Shown here piece after piece: positions 1 to 12,790 of a stretch of 64,000 nt of DNA; the first letter of the stretch is position 1, and each line of letters opens with the position of its first letter. This DNA comes from Datisca glomerata (lineage: Eukaryota; Streptophyta; Magnoliopsida; Cucurbitales; Datiscaceae), in assembly GCA_003255025.1 (NCBI GenBank), contig QANY01013250.1, positions 558,001-622,000 on the forward strand, given 5' to 3'. Both the position numbers and the translations under genes were made by a program. The notes under the pieces were generated by a model. That model was not told where the DNA came from. It did not search any database and worked only from the letters and a program-made list of their open reading frames with translations.

Positions 1-1917
1 AGTGGTAAAACGGCAATTTTACATTTCACTCTTGTTACTGATATTCACGATGGGTATTATGTTAAAATATTTTGTAGACCGTGAAAATAAAAAGAGTTTA
101 TTTACACCAACTGAAAAGTAGCGCGCATGAATTGAGAGTTGATTCGGCATCGAACCTATAGTGGAGTCGTACGATGTCAGGATTAAATAGGTCAGAAATT
201 TATGGAGATAAATTCGTCGGGTATTTGAATCCTTAGCTTTGTTCATGTGGGTCCATCCGGTCTTATAAATAGCTCATGAGAACATGAATAGAGAAACGAA
301 GTAAATTTTATTAAGACATATTTGCTACACCTATATATGATGGATGATGTCACTTAAATAGTTAAGTGTGATTATTTGTATTGAAAATTATTAGTTTATT
401 AGTTCCTAATTATTAGATAATTAGTTAATAAAAATAAATTAATTAATTAACTGATAATGATCCATTAAATCTATCAATTTGATTAATAAATTTCTATACA
501 ACTCTAACATTGTGGACATATACTAATTTTTGGCAATTTGAATATATGAGGGTGAATTTTTGAGAATTTAAAATATATGGGTATATTTATAAATATTAAA
601 AATTATATTTTATATATATCTACTAATAATTTGATTGCATAGCTATAGAGAGATAGATCGCATATCAGATATAGAGAAAAAAGTTTTCTGCCCTCCCTAG
701 TGATTGTCGTCGATTGAGAGTCCATTGAAGGAATATATTCGATTTTTCCTTCAATCGTTTTGAGAGCCCGCACTCAAATTTCCACACAAAATTCTTGGGA
801 TATATATTTATGAAATTAACGGGTGGTTTTTGGTGGACGAAATTCGTAAATCATTTTTAGAGTTCAAGTGTGTGATTCGGATCCCGCCAGTTCAGAATTT
901 CTCCGATACAAAGTACCACGGCCGCGGTACTGTTCCTATACTTTATATTAAAGAATTTTTGAACTAGCGAAATTTCTTCGAGCGTTCTTCTTATTCTTTA
1001 AGTTTCAGGATCCGAAACACACACTTGAACTCCAAGAATGGTTTGTGAATTCCATCCACCAACAACCACCCATTAATTTCATAAATATATCTCACGAGAA
1101 TTTTGTGAAATTTGAGTGCGGGCTCTCAAAACGATTGAAGAAGAAAATAAAAAAAAGTTCTCCTTCAATATAATTTTCGGCAACAATTAGGAGGGAGGGG
1201 AAAAACGTTTTTCTCCTTTTGCTTTGTTAACAAACAACTGTATCTTAATTCAAGATGTATCTCCAATTAGATTGCTATTAGATATTGATAAAATGTAATT
1301 TTTAATATTTACAAATATACCCATATATTTTTAAATTTTTAAAAGTTCACCACATATATTCATAATTGCTGAAAATTACAATATTCCTTAGAGTTTGAGT
1401 TGTATCGAGATTCATCAATCCAATTGATAAATTAATTGATCATTATCAACTAATTAATTAATTAATTTTTTATTTAATAGTTATCTAATAGTTAAAAAAT
1501 AATAAACTAATTAATTTCAATACATATAATCACACTTAACTAATTAAGTGACATCACTCATCAGATATATGTGTAAGAAGTACGACTTAGCACCAAAACA
1601 TATTTTGATCTAATTTATTTCATTTCTCAATTCATGTTCTCATGAGCTATTTCTGAGAACAAATGGACCCATATGATCAAAGCTAAGGATTCAAATACCC
1701 GACGAATTTATCTCCATAAATTCTCAAACTATTTAATCCTAACATCGTACGACTTCACTATAGGTTTGATATCAAATCAACTTTCGATTCATACGTGCTA
1801 CTTTTTATGTTGGTGTAAATAAACCCTTTTATTTTCACGGTTCACAAAATATTTTAATATAATACTCATCATGAATATCAGTAACAAGAGCAGAATATAA
1901 AATTACTGTTTCACTCC
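1..1917. repeat. Large imperfect inverted repeat (1.9 kb hairpin, left end cut by window)
   Basis: The left arm (about 1-905) and right arm (about 955-1917) are reverse complements over nearly their whole length. For example, 751-780 pairs with 1111-1140, and 31-47 pairs with 1871-1888. The loop is about 50 bp and holds a small near-palindrome (GTACCACGGCCGCGGTAC, 914-931). The arms differ by scattered substitutions and small indels, so this is an old duplication and not an assembly mirror. The short minus-strand reading frame in the left arm (19-246) has no recognisable domain. It could be a foldback element or two head-to-head LTR copies. The left terminus lies outside the window, so no target duplication can be tested. 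Confidence 0.85.
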
Positions 1918-3149
1918 ATTGTTATTATTTCCTTAACTCCTTTATTGATTGTGAATAAGAAAAATATAATAGTAAATTGTCACGTACAATTTCCAAGTCT
2001 TAATTAATGACTCAATTCATTGAATACATGGTCAGGTTAATTTATTCACACACCCATCAATAAAGCATAAAATGATATTGTTGCTTTCGCAATCGAACAA
2101 TGAATTTTCATATATGTAAATCACGTAACACTAACTTAAATAAATTATAATCCCAACAGCCGATGTATTACCCTGTAATTCGAACTCACTCATTTGACAT
2201 ATCAAAGATTGCAACTAACTAAGTCAAGCTATGTATTCACCTCAGTAATAATGTAATTATGAAAATACCCTTAAGGTGTAACAATTAGATTTAGAGCTTG
2301 GTAAATGTTTTTTAGTTTTAAACTAATTTGTTATCGGTCTATTCAACATGTTCATAACATGTCTCGGTTAATCGTTTAAGTCTCAACTCCCATGCCCTAA
2401 GGCTGGCATCCATTGGTTCAACCTAATAGTGTAATCAAATTTGATTTCCTAGTCGATCAGAAGACTACGAATATCGTTATGAACTTTTCTAGAAGAGTTC
2501 GTCTGGAGAGGCCTCTGCCTTCACTCTTCGTCTGTTGATGAAAGTTTCATGGCTTGAGATACAGAGAGGGCCTCGAGATGGATTTGTTTTCATCCCCCTA
2601 AGGAAGGTTCTGAACTATATCAATATCAATGTTGAACTTCTTAAGAAGATAGGACTAAGTGATGTAGTTTAGACTTGACCGACCATAATGCATCATATCC
2701 TAAATCAAGTCATTGATTCTGAAATAATAAGTTACACTCACAAAGTCACAATTAAGCTTTGAGTGAATAATTGTGACTTGAGCAAATTAGCGATATCGTA
2801 TTGTTAAAAGAGAAAATATGAGATATCTTGAGTTTTAATTAATAAGGATGAGAATGTCTCATGGAAAGTTTAAAATTAATCTGACCGACCCTAAGGTGGC
2901 ACATTAATTGTTAGGTTGTCTTCTTATCGTGAATTAGTAACTGTTAAGTTTATGTGTTTGATATGTTGCATTCATGCATCACCTTTACTTTCTAAATTTA
3001 TTGATATTTATTTCAATTATATTGCATGTTGTATGTTTTATTTTTCAATTATTATTATGTCTACCATGCGCTAACCCATTCATGCTTTTCTTGCACTCGA
3101 AAAACTCAATGATGATAACAATATCATAAGATGAAAATCAAATTCGAAA
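1918..3149. other. AT-rich spacer without a recognisable gene
   Basis: I see no coding region here. The stretch contains one tRNA-like SINE candidate, listed separately, and otherwise AT-rich sequence. The part nearest 3149 may belong to the decayed 5' end of the copia element that follows, but no 5' LTR matching the 3' LTR at 6410-8520 is visible. Confidence 0.5.
2165..2238 (-). repeat. tRNA-like, SINE-type fragment with A and B boxes
   Basis: On the minus strand, TAGCTTGACTTAGTTAG (ending 2231) resembles a pol III A box. GAGTTCGAATTAC (2187-2175) resembles a B box. Their separation of about 40 bp suits a tRNA-derived promoter. The stems of a complete tRNA do not pair, so a SINE head or tRNA relic is more likely than a working tRNA gene. 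Confidence 0.4.
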
Positions 3150-6100
3150 TTGATGCTAATATATGAGAACCATAGGTTTATCATTACTGAGGAATGTTCT
3201 GAAAAGCTAGTTGACGATGCCCCGACAAACATTCAGGATAGGTATGATGCTCGGATCATAGATTCAAGGTCTACCATTGATGTTATGAACAAGTTGCAAT
3301 TCAACAAAACCCTATTGTTGAATGAACTTTAGACTTTTTGGTCACTCAACATGAGTACGACCAAAGAGGGCGAGGTAAATGTTGTTGAGTAAAAGCTTTC
3401 TTCTATTGTTGTTAATAGTAACAAAAGGAAGAAGAACAATTGTGAGGATAAAAGTAAGAATAAGAAAAGAAAGACAACCACGAAGTCACCTAAAGGCCAA
3501 GATAAACAAGAAAGACAACAACTCCAAAAAGAAAGAACCAAGGGAAAATATTTCCATTGTGGAGTTGAAGGTCAATGGAAGAGAAACTGTAACAAGTATC
3601 TCTCCAAGCTGGAAAAATAAAGGTAAATATGATTTACTTGTACTTGAAGTTTGTTTAGTAGAATATGATTTGTCATCCTGTATATTGGATTTAGGAGCCA
3701 CTAACCATGTATATTTTTTTACGTATGCTCGATTCGTCAAGGGAGTTGGCTGACGACGATGTGATAATGAGAGTTGGTAGTGGTGTAATCGTGTCAGCAA
3801 AAGCATTAGGGACAATCTATTTAAGCTTTGAAAATAATTTTCTTGTTTTGAATAATGTTTATTTTATTCCTAGTTTTTCAAGAAATTTGATTTCTTTATC
3901 GTTACTACATGAACTATTATTTGATATTTCTTTTATTAATGATCAGTTTATTATTTTCAAAGAATGGATTCAATATTTGACGTGTAAATGTTTTGAACAG
4001 GTTGTATATACTTAAACCGACTGAACGGGCGTTAAATAATTCAGAATTATGTGAAGTAGCAAATCCTAAAAGTAACAAATGGCAAATAGTTTCTCATGAT
4101 GATGCATGTATCTATGACGTCTTAGGTTAAGAAATATTAATCTAGATAGATTAAACTGGTTTGAAAAACATAATGCTTTGAGAGAACTAAAAGCTGGGAC
4201 TCTTCCAGTTTGTGAATTTTGTCTAGAGGGTAAAATGACCAAGAGACCTTCCTTTGAAAAGGGCCAAAGAGCTAATTAACCACTTGAGCTAGTACATAGC
4301 GAAGTCTGTAGATCGATCAATGTACAAATTAAAGGTGGGTATGGGCATTTCGTCACATTTATTGACGATTACTCTAGATATAATTATACTTACATAATGC
4401 ATAGAAAAGCCTGAAAAGCAATTAGGTAAATATTTGAAAACACTTCGATCAGATCAAGGTGGTGAATACTTAGATTTAGATTTCAATGATTATCTGCTGT
4501 AGTATGGCATTCTATCTCACCTCATAGCATCTGGAACGCCACAACAAAATGGTGTTTCAGAAAGGAGAAACTGAACCCTATTGGATATTCTTAGGTCGAT
4601 GTTAAATTACTCATCTCTACCACTCACATTCTGGGAATGTGCATTTCAAACAGCAACCTACATTTTGATTGTAGTGCCTTCTAAGTTTGTAAGCAATACA
4701 CGTGTAGAGTTATAGAAATGCTCTAAACCAAGTTTGCATCATTTCCATATATGGGGTATCCAGCTCACGTTCTTAAACCCAAGACGGGAAAGTTAGACTC
4801 ACGGTCTGAAGTGTGTATATTTGTTAGCTATGCTCCAGAAACAAGAGGTGAGTACTATTATAGTCACAAGGATCAAAATGTGTTTGTATCGACAAATGCC
4901 ACTTTCCTTAAACACGACTATATGTAAAACTATAAACCTCAGAGCAAAGTAATTCTCATTGGATGTAAATGGATCTTCAAGAGGAAAAGAGGTGCAGATG
5001 GGAAAGTAGAGACTTTCAAGGCATGACTAGTAGTCAAAGGCTATACACAAAAGGAATGAGTATTTATGAAGAGACATTCTCTCCCATTGCCATGCTAAAA
5101 TCCATTCACATCATTTTATCCATAGCCGCTAGTTTAGACTATAAAATATGATAAATTGATGTCAAGTCATCTTTTTTGAATGACTCTTGAAGAAAACATA
5201 TATATGATGCAACCAGAAGGGTTCGTGAAACAAAAACAAGATCAGAAAGTATGCAAGTTGCTTAAATTCATTTATAGATTGAAGGAAGCATCTAGATCTT
5301 TAAATCTTACCTTTGATGAAATTATTAAATCGTATGGCTTCGAGCAAAATGTTGACGAGGCTTGTATTTATAACTACATCAAAGATAAAATAATGGTTTT
5401 CTTAGTTCTTTATGTAGACGAAATTCTACTCATTGGGAATGATGTAGAAACTTTGTCAAAAGTAAAGAAGTGGTTAGTTGAGAAATTCTAAATGAAAGAT
5501 TCAGGAGATGCGAGCTATGTTCTAGGCATCCAAATTCTAAATGATAGAAAGAACAAGCTCTTGACACTTTCATAGGCATCTTATATTAAGAAGGCTCTAG
5601 AGAGATTCTCTATGAAAAATTCCAAGAAATGTCAACTACTGACCAGACATGAAATTGTCTTTCCAAGTAGCAGTGTCCTAAGACACCTCAAGAGTAAGAG
5701 GATATGAGAAATGTTCCTTATACTTCAGCTGTTGGTAGTCTCATGTATGCAATATTGTGTACGAGACCATACATCTGTTATGCAGTCAGAATTGTCAGTC
5801 GTTATCAATCAAATCTTAGTTTAGAACATTGGATTGCAGTAAAGCACATTCTCAAGTATCTTCAGAGAATGAGAAACTGTGTGCTTGTTTATTCAGGTGA
5901 AGACCTAAAACCCACTAGATATACTAATATTGATTTTCAATCTGATAGGGACAGTCGAAAGTCGACATCTGAATCAGTATTTACCCTAGGTGGAAGAGTT
6001 GTAGTTTGGAGAAGTATTAAATAATTCGGTATTGCAGATTCCATTATGAAAGCCGAATATATAGTGGCCTGTGAAGCTACGAAAAAAGCGGTATGGCTTA

Positions 6101-6400
6101 GAATGTCCTATACTGATCTAGAATTAGTTCCAGATATGGACAAGCCACTGATCCTGTACTATGACAACAGTGGGGCGGTAGCTAATTCCAAATAACCAAG
6201 GAGTCATAAGAGAGGCAAGCATATTAAGAAGAAATATCATCTTCTAGGAGATATCGTGCATCAAGAGGATGCGACTGTTATGGAGATAACGTCAGATCAG
6301 AACCTGACTAATCTTTTTACCAAGACACTTTCTGCGAAGTAATTCGCGAGTCACGTGCACAATATGAGGTTGAGAAAGATGCACATTTGCTTTAGGGCAA
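3150..6400 (+). pseudogene. Copia gag-pol polyprotein relic
   Basis: Gag is recognisable from about 3150. The zinc knuckle at 3544-3591 has lost its first Cys (now Tyr) and its His (now Gln). The protease motif near 3685 reads ILDLGATNHV, where the family has DSG. The GAG-pre-integrase and integrase core run from about 4090 to 4670 and keep a PQQNGVSER motif. Reverse transcriptase runs from 4955 to about 5500, and its YVDD box at 5411-5422 is YVDE. RNase H lies at about 6025-6330. Stops occur in every domain, for example near 4500, 4573, 5025 and 5149. The element cannot encode its own polymerase. Confidence 0.92.
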
Positions 6401-6409
6401 GTGAGAGAT

Positions 6410-8520
6410 TGTTGGGCATAGTGCCCTATAAGCATGTGTTTAGACATTCTTAATTTGAAATTATATTTTTCTTATAATTATTCTTTTAAATTATTGTTGA
6501 ATAATTTATATATATAAATATCTGAAAATTTCATATTCATTAATGAGACTGTGATCTTGTATAAGTACGAGAGGATTAAGATCATAGATAATGAATAAAA
6601 TAGTCCGCAACATATTAAAGTATGAAATCTTTAATGAATGGTTGCTAGTACGGTTCACTAAGTATTATGAATCTATGTGATGTAGATCCGAATCATTGAT
6701 GTGGATAGACATCTTAGTGAATGTATTTTATATAATTAGATTATATATGATAAGACCAATGTGGATTGATATCTTTACTAACTTATCGTTTATCATAAAA
6801 TACACATCAAAACTGATGATCATATGTAGATTAGTTTGAATCCTGAGTAGTTATGTACTATTATGCATGTCTATTGAATCTTTTGATTCACTCGTTAATG
6901 TTTGTTTATAAAACAGGCCAACGACTTTTATTTTGGAGATTTAATGATATGAATGGTTGAGAACGTGATCTTACATGATTTGAAATTCAAGTTTTTCTAA
7001 CGGGTCGTTTATTGGTTCCCTTAAGTCTTAATTCTAAAACTGAATGGTTATTGAGCTCAGATTTATAATACGATTATAAATTGACAATTTATTAGTGAAT
7101 TAATGGTACTTAAGGATCAAGATGTAATTAGAAGGATAAAATGATAATTTTGACCAGCTCTAATTTATGAACCTTGGAGGATAGAACTACATGAAGTTAT
7201 TTTATCAATGGACTCACGAGAATATTCTGTAAATATATTATAAAATTACTAAGACTGCAATTCCATATTTATATTTGAGTAATAATGAAATTAATAGATA
7301 AGATTATTTAATTAAAGAGTTGATTAATAATCTGGTTTATTAGAGCTTAGAATTACAGGTCCACGGTCTCCGAGTCACCTCTAACTATACAGTCTAGGAT
7401 GTAAATATTTCAGGACATGAGAAAATGACTAACTTGCGATAGGAATTAAATTTATAGAGTAAATATATAATTGTGAGATAATTATATATAATTAATTAAT
7501 TAAATTATTTAATGTAATTTTTGAAAATTATAATTATATAATTTTATCGATTAATTTTGTGTTGATTGATAAGCGACACATAATATTTGATTTATGAAAT
7601 TAAATAATATTATATCATTATTAGATAATGATTTGATTCGCTTTATCTAATCTTTTAATTAACATATCAAATAATTGATTAAGAGATAAAATAAATCAAT
7701 TTTAAATCAACTGATATCTGAATATTTATCTGATCAAAATAAATAATAATTTTTAAAAGTGGTCACGTGGCATATTGGACTACCACATGTCAATCATTGA
7801 TTTTGAATTAGAAATTGACATGGACTATTGTAGTGCCACGTGACACTATAGTGGAAATGTGGCACACTGTAGTATCGTGGCACTACAGTGGTGCCGTGAG
7901 ACACTGTGACTCTTTACGGCACACTGCAGTGTTGCTCAATTATAGTGGGTCTCACTACAATGACACATTTATAATTAATTTATTAATTTTTGTAAATCCC
8001 TAGAAAATCTGATGAGTTTTGACCTAAAAGATATATATTGATATTATTCTATTGGTCTCAGAGCTGCAACTGCAATAAGTGTGCAATACGTGCGCAACTG
8101 TGCAATTCTCTCAAAACTTTTGTCTCACAATAGTCATTCTCCAAAATCTCTAGATATCATGTGTTGAGTACATCTAGAGGCAGAAAATTGTCTTTGATTT
8201 TATTCTACGTGCTCACACACGTCCTAGTGTGTTTGGGGATTGATTTGGAAGATCTTAGTGTGAATCTCTCAATCTGTTGTTCGTGAGATTATAAGTTCAT
8301 TGTTTACAAGGACGTTTGATAGACTACAAGATGTATAATTTATATATTTGTATGTCTTAGATTTAATGTGTGTATATATATATATATATAATTGATCCGA
8401 TCTGAAAATTTGTTTTTCAATAAAAAAAGTTTTCATTTTTGAAATATGTGACGATGTGATCGTTTATTATTTTATAATTTTTTTAAAATAGCACCACGCC
8501 TTCCGCCGCGCGTCGTCACA
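6410..8520 (+). repeat. 3' LTR of the copia element (2.1 kb)
   Basis: The LTR begins TGTTGGGCATAG directly after a purine-rich tract (AAGTGAGAGAT) and ends GCGCGTCGTCACA. Its start, middle and end align with the LTR at 35537-37692 in opposite orientation, including the GC-rich end. A (TA)n tract lies at about 8372-8392. The stretch 7770-7970 is rich in short inverted copies of CACTGTAGTG-like words. The 63-residue open frame at 7815-8003 is a by-product of these words and is not a gene. Confidence 0.88.
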
Positions 8521-9230
8521 GATTCCAATATATATTCCCTCAACGGACGATTAAGATCTCCTCCCCTTTACTTCTACCTTTTTGCAGTTTTTTCATTTTT
8601 CATTTTTTTTCATTTTTCATAATTACATCTGAACTGTCCACTTTTACAATTAACGATCGAGATACAACAGATAAATCTCATGTTCTCATAACAACAAGAG
8701 ACAATCTGAATTCCCGCATCCCATACACTGAAACAATTTTTACCAGTATTAAACTTCAGTTACAATTACTCAAATATTAAATTAAAAAACATGTCACATC
8801 ACAAACATTTATATTCTAATTTTTTCAGATATTCTTACTAACTATTTATCAAATATTATCAACAAAATAACTTCAAAATCTATTATCAAACATGCTTTAA
8901 CGATTTTAAAACTTTTCAGAATACTAAACAGTTTCACTAGTTTTCTAAAAACTCATTCTTAAATAATTAATCAGATCAATCTTACATTTATCTTTTTTTT
9001 TATCCATAAGTGTTTGGATCTATCTATACTAATTTTACAAAATTCATGTATACTGTCATCAGAAAACTTTCACACCAGTCAGGTTAAATCTCTAGCTTTT
9101 TAGCACCAAAAATATTAATCCTCTAAAAAAGCTACACCAACGAGTATTCAAACATCATACACGCGAGCAAACCTCTAAACTCAAATCATTTTTTTCACAA
9201 CTTGAACCGATTCCTTAGTGCTGATAGGGT
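8521..9230. other. AT-rich spacer, nothing recognised
   Basis: I see no open frame of note, no RNA gene and no clear repeat pair in this stretch. Confidence 0.5.
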
Positions 9231-9233
9231 TGT

Positions 9234-9785
9234 TCCAAAATCATCCATATAATTCAATCTGAATCTGACTGAAGTTGATCAGTCTTAATGATTTTTTTCT
9301 CATATTTAATCAGTTCGATCCTTTTTTTAGAGAGGAGTAGACAGATCAGATCGACCGTATAATATATATAAAATATTTTTTCAAATAAAAAGTAGTTTTT
9401 CTCCATTCTCACATCGAAAAAGAAATAGAGAGTTAATATGAGAATGAGTTATAAAAGTACTAGATGTACTTCCTCATGATGAAATAAGTGCCTACGTGTG
9501 TGTGCTATTAAAGCATGTCTTGAAATATGACGTACTTATTACGCGTGTAATACATTCAATGTACTAGCCGTGTATTAAACTTTTAATCTGAATATTACAT
9601 GTATTTATCACGCGTACTTAGACTGTAAAATCTATCTGAACTGACCGTTGAAGTTTGGTCTGTTTGGTTCAAATTTTTTACAGTGTTTTGGTTGATTCGA
9701 TTCTCCAAGCACAATAAAATTATGTTTTTGGTCTGATCTTATTTTTTTCTAAAATTTTGATCAGACTGACCGTTGAACACTCCTA
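9234..9785. mobile_element. Possible small hAT-like non-autonomous element
   Basis: The left end TAGGGTTGTTCC and the inverse of the right end (AGGAGTGTTCAACGG) form a short imperfect terminal inverted repeat. Variants of GATCAGTC/GACCGTTGAA words recur near both ends. The flanking octamers AGTGCTGA and AATATTGA differ by three transitions and could be an aged 8-bp target duplication. No protein is encoded. Confidence 0.35.
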
Positions 9786-10373
9786 ATATTGATTCCTAAA
9801 ATTATGTTTTCACAAAACAATATTGCCTTTTATTTTAATTGATTTGGGGGAAATTCATTTTCCAAGCACAATAAAAATAAATAATAAACATTATATTTTC
9901 TCACATATAGAAAAAAAAATTTCAGGCTGCAAGCTTCATGATGTGTTCGAATGACAGATGACAGTATTTTTAAAGAATCAATGAAATGGAAACCACACTA
10001 TTAAAGAAAGCTATAGAAAGGGGAAATGATGGCCTATTTCTACTTATTGAGGGACAGAAAGTGCCCTTTTTTCAAAGCTTTTGGGAAATTGGGGGTGGAG
10101 TGATTGATGGACTTGACGAGTTTGGGGAGAGAATTTCGTCATGTTATTCATTTTTTAATGCATCTCTATGTAAATAAGTTAAAACGCTGTTTGTGCTTTC
10201 ATCTTGAAGAGAAAGGTGTGAGCTCGTTTGATATATTACACGTAAAAAAGAATAGAGATGACACTAAACATCGTTTGTTTGTATAACGTAAAATGATCAT
10301 AGTAATTCGAAAGTTGACAATTTAATCATGTGTAATTAAATTATATATAAAATATGATTGACATGTTAGATTA
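9786..10373. other. Spacer with a short unassigned open frame
   Basis: A 63-codon frame at 9986-10177 and an overlapping 60-codon frame at 10104-10286 have no recognisable motif, family match or splice context. I do not call them genes. The phrase TCCAAGCACAATAAAA occurs at about 9704 and again at about 9860. Confidence 0.4.
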
Positions 10374-11454
10374 TGCATGATAATTATATATAAGAGTTGA
10401 CGATCTTAACGTTGACTACTCGCAAAACGCAACTCTTACGGCGTATCGGGAGTGTCTCTACCAAGGATGTACCATGAAATGTCACCGTTGAGATTCACCC
10501 CTTGGGGTGGCGTCACCGAGGTGCACCCCTTGAGGTGTCGCCATTGAAGTACCCGTGGGGGTCGTCCCCATGACAGCACCATGGGGTGTCACCATTACGA
10601 TGGCACCATTGATGTCACCTCCATGACAACATCATTGATGTCACTCTCATTGGTGTACCATGGAGGTGTCTGGATCACCCTCTGTAATGCAACTTGGAGA
10701 CAAGGGTTACGCGCTTTAAACAAGACACACATTTACACTTTGTAACGAGTCATCACATCACAAATCACCAAGTAAAATGACAAAGACTTGGGTGGACGCA
10801 TGGTTGCCTGGGAATGCTCGGGAGGTTATGGACTGGTAGGATAGGGGCGAGGCTACGTTGTACTAGACGGAGGGCATACCTCCTCTGTACGACCACTCTA
10901 GACATTGATGGTGTCCTACCCTCCCACCTTGGGGAGGGGTTTGGTTTGAGAGAATCTTTGTTGAAGAGACGTTGGGTGAACACTGCCGTCGCGTCTCACT
11001 GACTAGGCGTGTTCTCCCTAGATCATGGTCATTACACAAAGACCCACGTGACATCACCCGATTGGCTCATGTGTAATCATCCTCTTACTTACCTAAGCAT
11101 GATCAGTCAGCTTAGGTGACATGATTTGATTGGCGAGCTTGTAACAAATCAACGGATTAGTTGCAATGATCCCCCTCCTTTTGTTCACCTATAAAAGGAG
11201 GACTCGTATTTCATTTGAGGGTATTGGAACTTTAGAGAGAGAAGCTCCCACTTTAGAGATAGAAGCTTCCATTTCTAGAGTGAGAAACTCCCACTTATAT
11301 AGAGAGAGCAAGCATTTGTCACCACCATTGAGTTTCTAGAGTGTACACCCTTCACCTCCCGACATCCTCCCTGGCGTTCTCAGGCGTTGTTCCGGTCACG
11401 AGCTAGGACTAGATCACTCCTACACCCCATGCACGCGACCCTCTTATATCTATA
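10374..11454 (+). repeat. 5' LTR of the non-autonomous element
   Basis: It aligns with 14508-15534 from GTTGACGATCTTAACG near its start to CTCCTACACCCCATGCACG near its end. The first 20-30 bp align poorly, so the start is approximate. It contains a TATA box, listed separately. Confidence 0.85.
11190..11198 (+). promoter_or_regulatory. TATA box of the 5' LTR
   Basis: TATAAAAGG sits about 265 bp before the LTR end, in a position expected for an LTR promoter. The matching site in the 3' LTR (about 15271) reads TTTAAAATG and has lost the consensus. Confidence 0.55.
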
Positions 11455-11460
11455 TTTGGC

Positions 11461-12400
11461 GACTCCACTGATAAACGCCATGCTTGGTGAGTCGCATAGG
11501 CTTTTACGCCTCTACTTGATAACACCCATAATAGACTTCATGCTTGGTGAGTAGTATAGGCTTTCACACCTCTACTTGAGAACACCAATAATAAACGTCA
11601 TGCTCGGTGAGTCGTATAGGCTTTCACACGTCTACTTGAGAACACCCATGATAAATGTCATGCTCGGTGAGTCGCATAGGCTTTCACGCCTCTACTTGAG
11701 AACACACATGATACACGCCATGCTTGGTGAGTCACATAACCTTTCACGCTTCTACATGAGAACACCCATGATAGACGTCATGCTTGGTGAGACGAATATG
11801 TTTACATGTCTCTACTTGAGAATACCCATGATAGACGTCACGCTTGGTGAGATGCATAGGCTTTCACACGTCTACTTAAGAACACCCATGATAGACCTCA
11901 TGCTTGGTGAGATGCATAGGCTTTCACGCCTCTACTTGAGAACACCCATGATACACATCATGCTTGGTGAGTCGCATAGACTTTCATGCCTCTACTTGAG
12001 AACACCCATGATAAACGTCATGCTTGGTGAGATACATAGGCTTTCACGCCTCTACTTGAGAATACTCATGATAGGCGACATGCTTGTTGAGATGTATAGG
12101 CTTTCATGCATCTACTTGAGAACACCCACAATAGACGTCATGCTTGGTGACGCGCATAGGCTTTCACGCCTCTACTTGAGAACATCCATGATAGATGCCA
12201 TGCTTGGTGAGATGCATAGACTTTCACGCCTTTACTTAAAGAACACACATGATAGACGCCATGCTTAGTGAGATGAATAGGCTTTCACGCCTATACTTCA
12301 GAACACTTATGATAGACGTCATGCTTGGTGAGATGCATAGGTTTTCACGCCTCTGCTTGAGCACATCCATAATAGATGACGTGCTCGGTGAGATGCATAC
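11461..12400 (+). repeat. 60-bp tandem array (about 15 copies) with an open reading frame
   Basis: The unit runs from AACACCCATGATAGACGTCA through CTTGGTGAGATGCATAGG to the next CTACTTGAG and is exactly 60 bp in almost every copy. The length is a multiple of three, so one frame stays open from 11576 to 12268 (230 codons). It encodes about eleven copies of a 20-residue unit close to RTPMIDVMLGEMHRLSRLYL. A single extra base near 12238 ends the frame. The array starts immediately after the primer-binding-site region, where gag would normally begin. I cannot tell whether the peptide is made. Confidence 0.88.
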
Positions 12401-12790
12401 ATGCACTCCTCGGTGAGATGCATACACGCACTCCTCGATGAGATGCATACACGCACTCCTCAGCGTTGGCATACACACACTCCTCGACGGAGGCTTTCAC
12501 TCACTACTCGACGGAGGCCTACACGCGCTCCTTGACGTAGGCTTTCACGCACTCCCTGGAGGAAGCTTCCATGCACTCCCTGGCAGATGCTCCGGTGCAC
12601 TCCCTGGAGGATGCTCCTGCACACTCCCTAACGGATGATCCCGCCCACTCCCTGGGGGATGCTCCGGTGCACTCCATTGCGTATGCTCTCACGCACTCCT
12701 TGGCGGATGCTCCCGCGCACTCCTTGAGGGAGGCTCCTGCGCACTCCCTGGCGCAGGCTCCCGCGCACTGCTTGACTGAAGCACTCCAGC
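12385..12790 (+). repeat. Second tandem array, 24-bp based, with 8-residue peptide repeats
   Basis: Units close to GCACTCCCTGGCGGATGCTC repeat about every 24 bp, preceded by three longer units that contain GAGATGCATACA. The frame at 12571-12855 stays open and encodes repeated AHSLADAP-like octamers. This array probably grew from the end of the 60-bp array, since both share GGTGAGATGCATA. Confidence 0.82.

Larger units (their letters stand above)
3150..8520 (+). mobile_element. Decayed Ty1/copia retrotransposon, 3' LTR only
   Basis: The order gag zinc knuckle, protease, integrase, reverse transcriptase, RNase H, polypurine tract, 3' LTR is the Ty1/copia order. The coding part is broken by many stops and frameshifts. 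No 5' LTR is seen upstream, so the element is truncated at its 5' side. Its 3' LTR and polymerase closely resemble the deleted minus-strand element at 35537-39777, so both belong to one family. Confidence 0.9.

Noticed and set aside
7815..8003. Possible small protein in the copia LTR
   Set aside because: It lies inside an LTR and is produced by repeated CACTGTAGTG words.
9986..10286. Two overlapping short frames as a small gene
   Set aside because: No domain, splice site or promoter context supports them.
12236..12478. Minus-strand 80-codon frame in the tandem arrays
   Set aside because: A by-product of the 60-bp repeat; the open frame on the + strand is longer and regular.
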